Below are positions 35,806 to 47,100 of a DNA stretch of 64,000 nucleotides, piece after piece. The position numbers and the translations under genes were made by a program. The notes under the pieces were generated by a model. It did no database searches. It was not told the DNA's origin and saw only the letters and a program-made list of their open reading frames with translations. This stretch comes from Polytrichum commune. Taxonomy: Eukaryota > Streptophyta > Polytrichopsida > Polytrichales > Polytrichaceae. The stretch's first letter is position 1. Every line of letters starts with the position of its first letter. The DNA lies in assembly GCA_950295325.1 (NCBI GenBank), contig OX485808.1, positions 8,992,501 to 9,056,500 on the forward strand, given 5' to 3'.

Positions 35806-36228
35806 ATGATGGACGATGGCCGCAGGGTGAGAGTGCGATCATCTTCATCATCGACTGTGGGAAGCAGCGATCGCATCAGCTGGGGCGAGGAAGATCACGT
35901 TCGCACTCTCTTGGAAGCAAGGAAACTCCTCTCGCAGGGATTAAGCCCAGAGGAAGAAGAATTGAGGGACGTTTCTCTTCGGGAGAGGGAGGAGTTGCAG
36001 GGATTCTCCAAGTGGATTCAAGACACCAAGGCCTCCAAGTCGCGTAACCAGAGGTCCAAGTATCGAACTACGACCGAATTCTCCGAAACAAAGTTAGGGG
36101 GAAATAGTAGTGGTGGGAGTGTCACTTGTAAGACTGTGTATGAGCGAGAGCGAGAGCGGTGTCGTGGAGTTGTGGATACCAAGTTGAAGCATCGCACTCG
36201 GTTTGGGGATCGTCACACTACCCATTAA
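35806..36228 (+). CDS. Hypothetical protein, 140 aa, unrecognised
   Basis: The ORF starts at tandem ATGs (35806 and 35809). It is hydrophilic and charged: an Arg/Ser-rich N-terminus (DDGRRVRVRSSSSS), an acidic helical middle (ARKLLSQGLSPEEEELRDVS, LREREELQGFSKWIQDTKAS) and a basic C-terminus. The composition looks coding and differs from the AT-rich surroundings. The TAA stop sits two bases before a perfect donor-like AAG/GTAAGT, and another donor-like GTAAGA is at 36129, so this may be only a first exon. Its last ~60 bp recur at 37264-37315 inside the downstream repeat cluster. I do not recognise the family. Confidence 0.4.
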   Translation: MMDDGRRVRVRSSSSSTVGSSDRISWGEEDHVRTLLEARKLLSQGLSPEEEELRDVSLREREELQGFSKWIQDTKASKSRNQRSKYRTTTEFSETKLGGNSSGGSVTCKTVYERERERCRGVVDTKLKHRTRFGDRHTTH

Positions 36229-37960
36229 GGTAAGTATTGGTCGCTCTTCTTGATCGAATACCTATGTTTGAGTGGTAATATGGCAAGGCGTGTTCTTAAA
36301 ATAGACACCAAAGAGAGATGTGTTGCGATGAGATTAGACTATGTGCTCACAATAAGACTATCTTCACATTTACATCTTATAGCTTGTGGATCTCCGTTTC
36401 TGAAGCTTGGAATGATAATCTTCCTGCCTCACCATCATAATTGCTAACAAGATGATGAGATGATTACTGATCCAATCGAATACACAAAATTGTATGTGGA
36501 GTTGGAAGTGTCCACAATAGGACTGCGTACTCCAAAGTTATGTGGGCATTTTGTGGTCACTCTTCTTGATGGGATGCCTATGTTGGAGTGGTATATGGCA
36601 AGGCTTATAGGTAAGAATGGGCACCAAAGAGAGATGTGTTACCTTGAGATTGGACTATTTGCTCACAATTGCTCACAATAGGACTATCTTCACTTTGACG
36701 TCTTGTAGCTTGTGGATCTCGAAGAACTCCAATTCTGAAACTTGAAATAATATTTTTTTGTGCTTCATCATCACAATTGCTAACAAGATGATGAGATGAT
36801 TGCTGATCCAATTGATGCCCAAAATTGTATGTGGAGTTGGAAGTGTCAAAATTAGGACTATGTACCTCAAGGTATGTGGGCCTTATGCGGTCACCCTTCT
36901 TGATTGGATGCCTATTGGAGTGGTTATGGCGAGGCTTGTAGGTAGGAATGGACACCAAAGAGAGACGTGTTGTGACAAGATTGCACTATGTGCTTAAAAT
37001 ATAGATACCATTCTAGGTTCAATTGATCACACCATTGGGAGAAGCCTATGTGATCACTTAATAGAGAAAGATAAAATTCACTTTGACTTCCTCTAACTTC
37101 AGCATCTCATGAAACTCCGATTCTGAAACTTGAATTGTCAAATGGCATGATCTGCAATTGCTAACCGGGTGAATCCAACAGTCAAAAATGTCTCTGGAGT
37201 TGGAAATGCCCACAACAGGGCCACGTACCTTGATTAGATACCTGTGTTTGAGATACTGGTGTCGCAGAATCTTGGACACCAAGTTGAAGCATCACACTCA
37301 GTTTGGGGAGTAACCCACTAAGGTGTGTCACGTTGTCACTCTTTTTTAATCGGATGTCTATATGTGAGTGGTAAGGTATGTGTGGATACTTCTACCTCCA
37401 AATAGAATTTTGGCCATTGGATTGGATCGGGAATTGTCTTATCATGAATTGTCTTATCATGATAGCAATTGCAATGAATCAGGAAGAATGTCAGTTCATT
37501 TCACGTTTCAAAACCCAGTTTCTTGAGCTGCACAATTTACAAGAGGTCAACGTGAAGAATCTCTTTCTCTTTGATTGATCACATAGGTCCTCCCAATTGT
37601 AGTAATTATTGAGCCTAGAATGGTGTCTAAATGCTGAGCACATAGTTCAATCTCACCGGAAGATGAGATTGGACCATGTGTACAAAATATAGACACCATT
37701 CTATTAGGTTAAGTAGGTAACACAATTGGGAGGGCCTATGTGACCTCTATTAAGACAAAGAGAATCTTCATTTTGACATCTTCTGAAACTCCCATTATGA
37801 ACTTGAATTGAAGCGACAGTCTTCGTGACTCTCCGATTGTTAACTGAAGGAGACAATTCCCAATTCAATCCAATGGCCAACAAATTATCTGTGGATTTGG
37901 GAGTGCCCACAACAGGGCTACAGACCTTATTCTGAAAATGGGGCGAACAGACTTCACAAA
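36229..37960 (+). repeat. Head-to-tail cluster of family C repeats
   Basis: Successive partial units begin near 36229, 36535, 36867, about 37318 and about 37590. Each contains variants of GAGTGGTATATGGCAAGG, GATGATGAGATGATT...TGATCCAAT and GGAGTTGGAAGTGCC. They are the same family as the single copies at 30.9, 44.1 and 50.0 kb. Tandem arrangement is unusual for MITEs and suggests repeated nested insertion or unequal crossing over. The cluster fills the space between the 35.8-kb ORF and IFT74. Confidence 0.65.
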
Positions 37961-38130
37961 CTGACAGGTAGGTATTCAAGATTTCGAGCTTTGAGCCCCG
38001 TGTTTTTGTTTGTGTGTTTTATCAGCACGGCAGTATTATCTTATAGGAGCTTCAAATTGTATTGAGTGCATAAATCTGTGGAGGACTGAGGGAGGCTCCA
38101 TTTTTTTGGCACAGGTTTGGCTGACTCATC

Positions 38131-41100
38131 ATGGATCCTGTTCGGAGGTCAATGGGTTCCGTGGTGGGATCGTCCCAAGGAGACTCACCACCAAGGAGCG
38201 TGGCTCATCGCCATTCGAGACAGATGAGCTCCATGAGCAGCTGTGGTGGGCGGCCGCCCTCGGCTCTAAGCTCCGTTCGCCCTTCAACATGCCACAGCGT
38301 CCGCAGCATTCGCCCCAGCACCGCAGGTATGCAACAACAACAACTGTATCCAAACACTCTTTGGAGAGGAAGTGTAATCTACTATATGTTATGGAACTTT
38401 GGAATGGCAAGGGCGCATGGGCAATAACGCAGTTGCTGTTTGGAAGTTTTGAAATGCCTGACCGTCGACATCAGCCTCTTGAGCGGAGGGGACATTAGTT
38501 CACATGCAAAGGTGCAACGGGCCTGGCCGGCACGGGCCCAAAGTAGTTTACTATACATCTTGGAATTTTGGAACGTTGAGATTTGAAGCATTTCCAATTA
38601 TGGGTTTCCTTTTGTTGGGTTCCATGGGGACTGGATTTGGCAGGTGAATCGATTGGGCTCAATGCGGATGTGAAGGTGGAGAATCGACCTCTGACACAGC
38701 AAGGCTTGATGAGCTCAAGACCAAGTTTCCAAGGTCTTCCAAAAGCCTCTTGTACATCATCATAATCATCATCATTTTATTCATAGAAAAAGGAAAGAAG
38801 AAAAGAAGAAGCAGAGAATTGTGAAAAGGAATCTGAAAATCTTCTTAATGAGCAGGCCCAGGCCGCCAGGTGATGGATAAATCATATTATATGTCTAGGC
38901 TGAGAGTCAAAAAACAGGAGCTGCAGGCTGAGATGGATTGTATGAATGATGAGATTGCAAGGTTACAAAGGAAGGGAGCAGCAAATGTGCATCTAGAGCA
39001 CAAGTAAGAATAATGGAATTGAAATTTGAATTGATGCATCTTTCATGGACTAGCTCGACATTTTGGAAAGTCAAGAGTAATATGGAAGGCAGCCATAAAT
39101 TCAACTGCATGTAAGTTATGAGTTGTTATTTATGGAGTGTATTTTCATTGATGCTTGCAGGCATGAGGCACTAAGCAATGAGGTGATGCTGTTGAAAGCA
39201 CAGTTGGGGGACTTGAATGCAGTAGTGGAGAAGGTTGTCAACTCTTTTTGATTTGATGTAATTATGAAGTTGAACTTTTTCCTAGATTTTTTTCACGGGT
39301 GGAAAAGAATTGTGCATGTTCATGAATGGTGGAATAAATGTACAACATCTAATCAGTGTAGTGTGCACTATTACATCGCTACATACAACAAGTTATGCAA
39401 GAGCTTGAATCACTTCCCTTCCTTGTAAAATGGTTTTATGCAAAAAATTCCTCACACAATGTTCTAAGTGATTTGATGATGATCAGGTGGAAGCCGGGGT
39501 TTCATGGGAAGACCTCAGGGAGAAACTTTGGTTAGCGAAAGAAAGAAATGAAGCAGTTAAGAGGAAGGTTGACCAGATGTTCAGAGAGCGGACCTGGTGA
39601 GTGATCACTGGTGGAGATACTTGTACCTGCACCTGCGGTACAAATAAATAATAATGTCAAATATTTTAGGAACCAATTCAGTGTCAATTGAACATGTAGA
39701 AATTGCTTCAATTTGAAGCTTTGAATTTGGCCCTAAAAAGTAATTCTAATCTTTGAAGCTCTCAATGATAACATTAAAGTTGTTAAGTAAACTAAGTATC
39801 AGATAGACCTAACTATCAAAATATTAGAGTTATCCTTTAACTCAATGGAATTTTCATCTGTAGTTGGTCCCCTATGATTTTCATTGGTTGTTTTGCATGC
39901 AATGTCAATAATTTCTTTCCACTTGTGGTTCATGCTTGGAGGTAGTGTTTGAATTTGAATAAAGAGCAACATATTTTTGGTCCATTGAGGGCCAAAGTCA
40001 TTTTAGCACCACTTGGCATGCCAAAATGATTTTGACTCCATATGAACTGATAAAGAATGTTCTTCGTTCTAACCTCCACATTACATCCAAACATACACCA
40101 AAAACCTACCAAATATGGAAGGTGTTGTATGCAAAACAACCAACTCCCAACCAAATGTCATGTTGAGTTAGAGGATAATTCTTATAAGTCAATATTATTC
40201 GGTTAATTTAAGAGTTAGCAAGAGTAATTCAAAGGGGATATTGAAGAATTTGCAACTAACAGGCGGTTCTTCTAGGAATGTGAACCTGAGCTTCATAGCT
40301 TACTCCACTGTGTAAGAATCTTGCAATGGTCCAATATTAGAGAGCTGGCACGCCTTGTACCGCCTTGAGTAATTAGTTCAATTGCTCTTGCCAAGTTTGT
40401 GAACTGCAGTAAAGAGCAAAACTGCAGAGCTGCAGAGGAGAAACTACAACTTCTCGAGGCTGAAATGGAGAGCCGATTTGACCAAGAAGTAAGATGTTAT
40501 TTACCCGAGGGACAATGGGCATCTTGTTTAGCATCAACTCAGAGGCTTTTGTTGTGTTCCTGGCGAATACATTCCACCTAAAAACGACACGTTTAGTTTG
40601 TCACCCGCTTCTCCCTAGGATGCGAAACTTGCAATTTGTGTGAGATAATTTCCAATTTCAAATCGTGTCTATAGCCATTTGCCTCATAATTATGGAGCTC
40701 ATATAAATATCTCCTTTGAGATCATTAAATTGCCATATAGCACCCCCCCCCCCTCCAATTATGTTTACTATTGAGCCTAGAATGGTTAACAAGTTTTGAG
40801 CACATAGTCTCAAAAAAACTTTTTGGTATCCATTCTTAGATCCACACCTACCCAAACACCACTCAAATGTAGCTGTCTCATTTTAAAATTGACCATGAAA
40901 GGCTAGAAATGAGCTTCAAGCTAATATGAAGCAAATGATAGTCTGCATACTTTACATACATGGACAATTTTGAAAACATGGCAGATGTCAGTTTCTGCAC
41001 TGGAATAAATAGTAGATTGGCGGTTTTCCAGCACTATGATCATTTATAGTAACCAGCCTCAAGCTGTGAAGGAGAGTCACAATTTTCATGTTTAGTGTGC

Positions 41101-44100
41101 CGATCCACTGTTCACAGTCTTGTATCCTTGATGTTTAGTAGGGAGATTCACTTGGACTTTGGGAGAGTGTATTTACATTCTGGTAACCTTCCTGTAGACT
41201 CCAGAAATTAAGGCTCAGTTTACCGAGCTGAAAGGTGAAACTCGTATTCTTGCTGCGGAAGTGGAACGAATGGAGTCAGAGATTCAGAGTATTACTGCCT
41301 CCGGAGTTCCTTTAGAACAGGTTTGTCAAAGAGTTGTTTCCTTTCCTTTCCTTGCTGCATTTTCGTTTTCATGAAGAGCAATATTTCTAGTTTGCTCAAC
41401 TCGTAATCTCAAGCTCTGTATTTATCACTGTTCTGAAAAATTCACAAGTAATTTCATCCAAATTAAGGAACTTGTAGAGATGTTTCAAGCAAAAATGGTC
41501 ACTGCTGGCTCTACCACTTTGGAAATGTATATGTATATCACTTTTGGACAGTAATTTATGGACTTGTGTCCAATGTCCCATAAAGTGCCATCACATGAAC
41601 TGCACGGATTATGGTAAAGATTGTGGGCTTATTTCCACATTGAACCCGTTGGGGATAATATCGTGGGTGTACACTATTTACCAACCCACAATGTTCAACA
41701 TCATATGTCCACGTTGTAGGTCACAATATTTCCATTGGATTGAAAATAGTGTGCATTTGAAAGATTTCCAACCTAGGGGAAGGAGGTGGGTATATCATGG
41801 GGTCATCACAATTGTAACTAGGGTTGCACACTATTTTCTTGCATGATGGTGTATACCACTGTTGGAAAAAATGTAAAATCCTCATAATAGATACCTGAAT
41901 GGTATCACATATAGATGATACCATACCAACACTGATGTATATCATGGGCCACAATATAGAGGTGCCCAAGGTGAGTCACACTATACATCTATCCACATTA
42001 TTTCCTACTATTAGTGTGTACACTGGTAATTCCTATTGCAAAAACTTTCTTTTGCCTCCACAGAATTTTTATGGTCTTGTGTCTGACAGTAATCATCAAA
42101 TTTCACAGTTTGTCAGTTTGTTGTTCATTTCTCATGGTGCTTAAAAAATTACGGCAATGGAAAACTTTTGCAGGAACTCATGAGCTTGACACCTGCAAAG
42201 CAAAGAGCAGTGAATTTGGTAGAGCGATTGCTGAGTGCCCAGGCTGAATTAGGCCGCCTGAAGGTTACAGAAGAGCCCACAGTGCATCTTTCTCCAGAGG
42301 AAGCTAGAGGAGCAATGCTTCTCAAGGTACTGCTTCTTAACCTTCTCATTGACACATTTCCGTTTCTCTTGGGGTGCCTTAACCCTTGAAGGATTGGGGA
42401 TGTGTTTATGTGAGATATGTGATGATTTGTACAATCCCTCAACAAGTATTAAAATAAAATTTTATTTGGTCCATGATGTTGGATCCATATTTAGCATAAA
42501 TTAATAAATGAGGAAGTGAAAATAAGGTCATATGTGATGACAGTGTATTTGAGTCATCTATACAAGCTCAGATCTCCTTATAATTCATCCTCCACATATG
42601 TATGCTCTAATATAAATATTGCATATGATAAATGGGATAATATTAGGTAGTGTCACTTCAGAAAATTTCAGCGAAAAACAAGAAGTAAGTTCAAACCTCT
42701 CCATATGACACCTTGAAACCCGGACAGGAATAAACCCAAAGCCTTAATCTGGATCCAGTGGGAACTCTGAAGTTAAGGATGAGCAGATTTCTTCCCCATT
42801 GGAGTTCCCCATCAGATCCAAATGGAACTCTGAGGTTGGGCTACATTGAAGGCTTTGACTCCCATGGGTAGAAACTGGGCAACTTCTGTGCCTTAGTTGA
42901 AATTGTTTGCTTCGCACACCTCAGGGACGAATTGTTTGCTTGTTTGTAGTGCTGGAACCATTCTTCATCTTGTGTATGTCTATACCTATACCTTATTGAT
43001 GTATACTTAAAGTACTATCATGTCGTGCTTGGTCTTTGTCATTCAAGACGTTGTCCCTTTGAAGAACCACAAAAGAAACACTAAGGTTTGCATGAGTGAA
43101 TTGGGGTAATAATATTTCGTTGAAAACTGGTCATCACTGGACTATTGGTTGATTGTAGATACGGCAAGACAATGCAGAGATTGCCAAGGCTGAAGAAAAG
43201 AGCAATGAGCTGGAAGCGGACATTAAGGAGTATGAAGAAAAGATTGCTGCTGCTGATAAGTCATATTCTGAGCTTAAGGGTGGGCAGAGTTCTTCCCCAT
43301 AGTGACCTTTTTTTTTATAATTTCATGGTTTAGCATCTATTGAACTTGTAGATAAATAATACCTCTGCTCCATTTGTTAAGAGGAAATTCTATCTGTTTC
43401 TTTCTTTGTCCTCAAACATCCCCTGTCAGAACATTTAGGTTTTCTATGAGTTGATTACATCTTGTACGTAAAGCCTGGGAGCAAAAAGAAGATATTGGTA
43501 ATGGTTTAGTTACCCGATACAATTCGCTGCTCCGTTTCTCTTGTAAGGAGAATGGTCATTCTTTGTGGCAATGAGTCTTCCCATAATGGTCTTGAAAGTT
43601 AAAAGTGATAACTTTCAAGACCGTACTACCAGCGGTATTTAGGGGCATTCATTAACCCTATATAACATTAGAAAACAAAAATCTAATTTCAAGCATTTTA
43701 TAGAACACTTCATCAAATATAATTGGAATTGTGTAATTAATTGATGCTTTGTCATTTGCCTCTCATGAATATAATAGACCCTTCATTTAAACTCACGTCT
43801 TTTCTAATTTTTTGCGAGTAACCTCTACCTGTATACCACCAGGTGTCAAATAATTAACATGTTCATATTAGTTTGATTTTGATTGGATTTTGAGTTATGT
43901 AACTTTCAACTGAGACTTAAGTATTGTTGATTTGGCTGTCAGGTGGAAGAGCTGAGAAATTTCTTGAGATGCAACAAAAGGAGAAGAAGATGCAGGCTTT
44001 CATAGATAACTTTGATGGCATGCGGTCTGATCATGAGGCAGCAGCTCTATGTGTCCAACAACGCATCATACAAGTGTTACAATACATTAGCCAGGTATGC

Positions 44101-47100
44101 CATGTGTAAGGAGTACTCAAAAGTACAAGGACTATGACCCTTATGTGCTCACTTTGCTTAAATTAGAAATCTATATTTGAGTGGTAAATGGCAAGGCTTG
44201 TAGTTAAGAACGGACGCTAAAAAGACGTGTGTTATGATGAAATTGGATTATGTGCTCCAAATATAGACACTATTCTAGGTTCAATAATGAACACAATTGG
44301 GAGGCTCCATGTGATCACTTATATAACTTTTGCATCTCGTGTCTGAAACTTGAAGTGACGATTTGCATGATTCATTGCAATTGCTTAAAGGATGAGAAAA
44401 TTCTTGATTTGATCCACTGATCAAATTTGTCTGAAGTTGGAAGTGCCCACAAAAAGGCCACATACCTTATTGGACTCACATAAACATCATCTTGTAGAGA
44501 AGATCTATGTCACGCATTTTCGTAGAAGTGGTGATCAAGCTGCCCCGGTTACAGCCATGAGAAACAGTCTACCTCTTAATTGAGGGAATAGCATGTGGGC
44601 AAAGAGACTATCATTCATGCTAGTGTTGGCAGAGTTCAGATGTAGGCAATATCATTTTTTGTTCTTATTTAAGTAAAAGTCACATGATTGTCAATTGGAG
44701 AAATTGTCACATTACTATAATCCACCCAGATTATAGTAATGAAATCACCTCATTTGTGCTCTTTATAGTGATGGTTGGTAAGGTTGGAACAGGGATCAAG
44801 TCCTGAGGATCCAATCAACGAAATCAACACAGGCTCCAAATCAAAGCGCCCCACCCCCTTGACAGAAAACATTGATGAGCTTCTACGAGGTGGGCCTATG
44901 AAAAGTCTTGTATTCCCAAGAACTACACCTTTAATCTCAATTAATGTGGATTACCATTTTACATAGTGCTATAAGTGTTTACTGGGGACGCAATGTATAC
45001 AAGTACAACACAAATAGATATAATGCAACAGAACAAAACTTTGATGCTAAAAAATCACATTCTCTGTAATAAATACTACTGCATAAATATAATTGGTAAT
45101 CCACACTATTTGAAATGAACAGTGCAGTGTTTTGTAGTAGATTTTCTCAATAAGTGACTCAATGTCAACCCTTTACTGAATGAATGTCATCAGGACCTTC
45201 AATGGCCTGAACCGTAAGACCAGTTCCAAGAGGACAAGGGTTGTTGATAATGCGTGTTCCTAAAACCATCCGTAGCAAGGTCTGCAAGTTTCTAATGCCT
45301 TCTTTTGTGAATATGGGAGAGATGACACCAAGCTTGGGTTGACGCGAAAGAGACACGCTTCACCCTTGATCATAAACTTAGGCTCTTGTGTAAACCCAGG
45401 GTGGGTTTATGGAGGTAAGGTTGGTTTACATCAGAGTCCAGGTCCAAAGAGCATCACCATACTTTGAAGATTGGACCTAAGCTTGAAGATATGACCCAAA
45501 GCTGAAGTTGGTTTCTCAAATTGGGTGGTATTTTCTTTAGTTGGGACCAACAATTTTTTTCATTTTCCCCTACTTTGGACTCAGAGCATCCCCACTCATG
45601 GAGCCGTAAGTGGCCACTATCATTGGTTTTTTTGCTCTTTTATAGCAAAATTACACATTACGTCCCACCTTCCAAGTCCGTATATTCAAAATTCTCATTG
45701 CCCACCGATTATGTCATAATGGCACCTCTAAAGAGCCCTTCGACACGCAGAGAGAGAGCCTCTATGACATAATCGACAGACAATGGCATTTTTAGATTCA
45801 TGTAGGGGCTTATGGGTGGGACATACCATGTTAGTTTGCCTTAAAAGGTTCATAACACCAATAGGAGTGGCTCGGTTGTGGCTCCATGAGTGGAGACACT
45901 CTCATGCCCTAGTGTAAACTCCTTGGGTCCAAAAGTTTTACTTCCAACAAACAGGATTGCTCAATTTTGGAGTTTCTTTGGTCTTGGACACTAATTTAAA
46001 CCCACCTGAAGTTATGGGTCAAGCACTAGTGCCTTCTTTTGTGAATGAAATCTCTTTCCATTTATGTGAAATCTTCTTGTGTGCATCTCCAATAAAATGC
46101 TATGCAAACTGTAAGGTACTCCAATTTCTTAAGTACATGCTATGTTTGACAGTGTTGGAGGAGCGGAGGCAAGAGCTGAAGCAGCTAGAGAACATAGAAG
46201 AGAAGACTGTCAAGGAAGTGGCAAGCGCCAAAGAGAAGCTTTCACATTTGCAGGCAGACATAGAAAAGCTTGGCCGCGTTGATGACCTGCGGGTGCAAAC
46301 AGAAATTAAGTGCAAGGTGTGCATCTACTCCTCACCACCTACTTTGCTATAAATGTATTAATTATGCCAGAGTTAAATTTATAGCAACATGTAGAACTAT
46401 GTTGATTATGGTCAATACTACAGGCCATACTACTTATTGAACATATTTCCATAGTGTGGAATGTCACAATATACATACATTGTGGGTGCACATTGTTTAC
46501 CAACCACAATATCTAACATTAGAGGTCCATGTTGTAGGTTACATCATTTCTATAGGGTTCAGAATGGTGTTCATTTGAAAGACTTCCAACCTAGGGGAAG
46601 GAAGTGGGTAAATCACAGGTGCATGACAAGTGTAGCAAGGGTCGCACACTATTTTCATGTGTGGTGGTATGTATTGTAGACCACACTTTAGGGTTGCCCC
46701 TGGAATGTCACAATATACATCTATCCACATTGTTTATCATAATTTGTAGAATTATCCTTAAAGCCTCTCAAGAAGTTTTGGTGGGGAGTTTTGACCCACT
46801 TTTGACATTGTATAATGTTTAAGGAGTGTTCAAACAACATCAGAATCCATAAGTTTAGTGAATTGAAGGAAGGTGTTTGACTTTCGCCAAAAGATGAATA
46901 TATAAAAATGAACTTGTTTTAAAACTTTTGAGAGCAACATCTAGGTACCTTCAAAAAATTTCCGTGGAACTCTTATTATATAGCCACATTTTGGCCAAAG
47001 TTAGACACCTCCCCTTCATTTCACTAAAATCGAGGCTTCCAACACCACTTGTACACTCAAACATTATAAAATGTCAAACGTGGGCCATGCTTCCCTACCA

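Noticed and set aside
38010..38498. 162-codon plus-strand ORF overlapping IFT74 exon 1
   Set aside because: Different frame from the exon that joins correctly to the IFT74 chain; no domain, and it runs through the exon 1 splice site.
42380..42420. TTAACCCTTGAAGG start similar to the piggyBac-like MITE end, IFT74 intron 8
   Set aside because: No matching inverted end within 400 bp and no internal similarity to the MITE.
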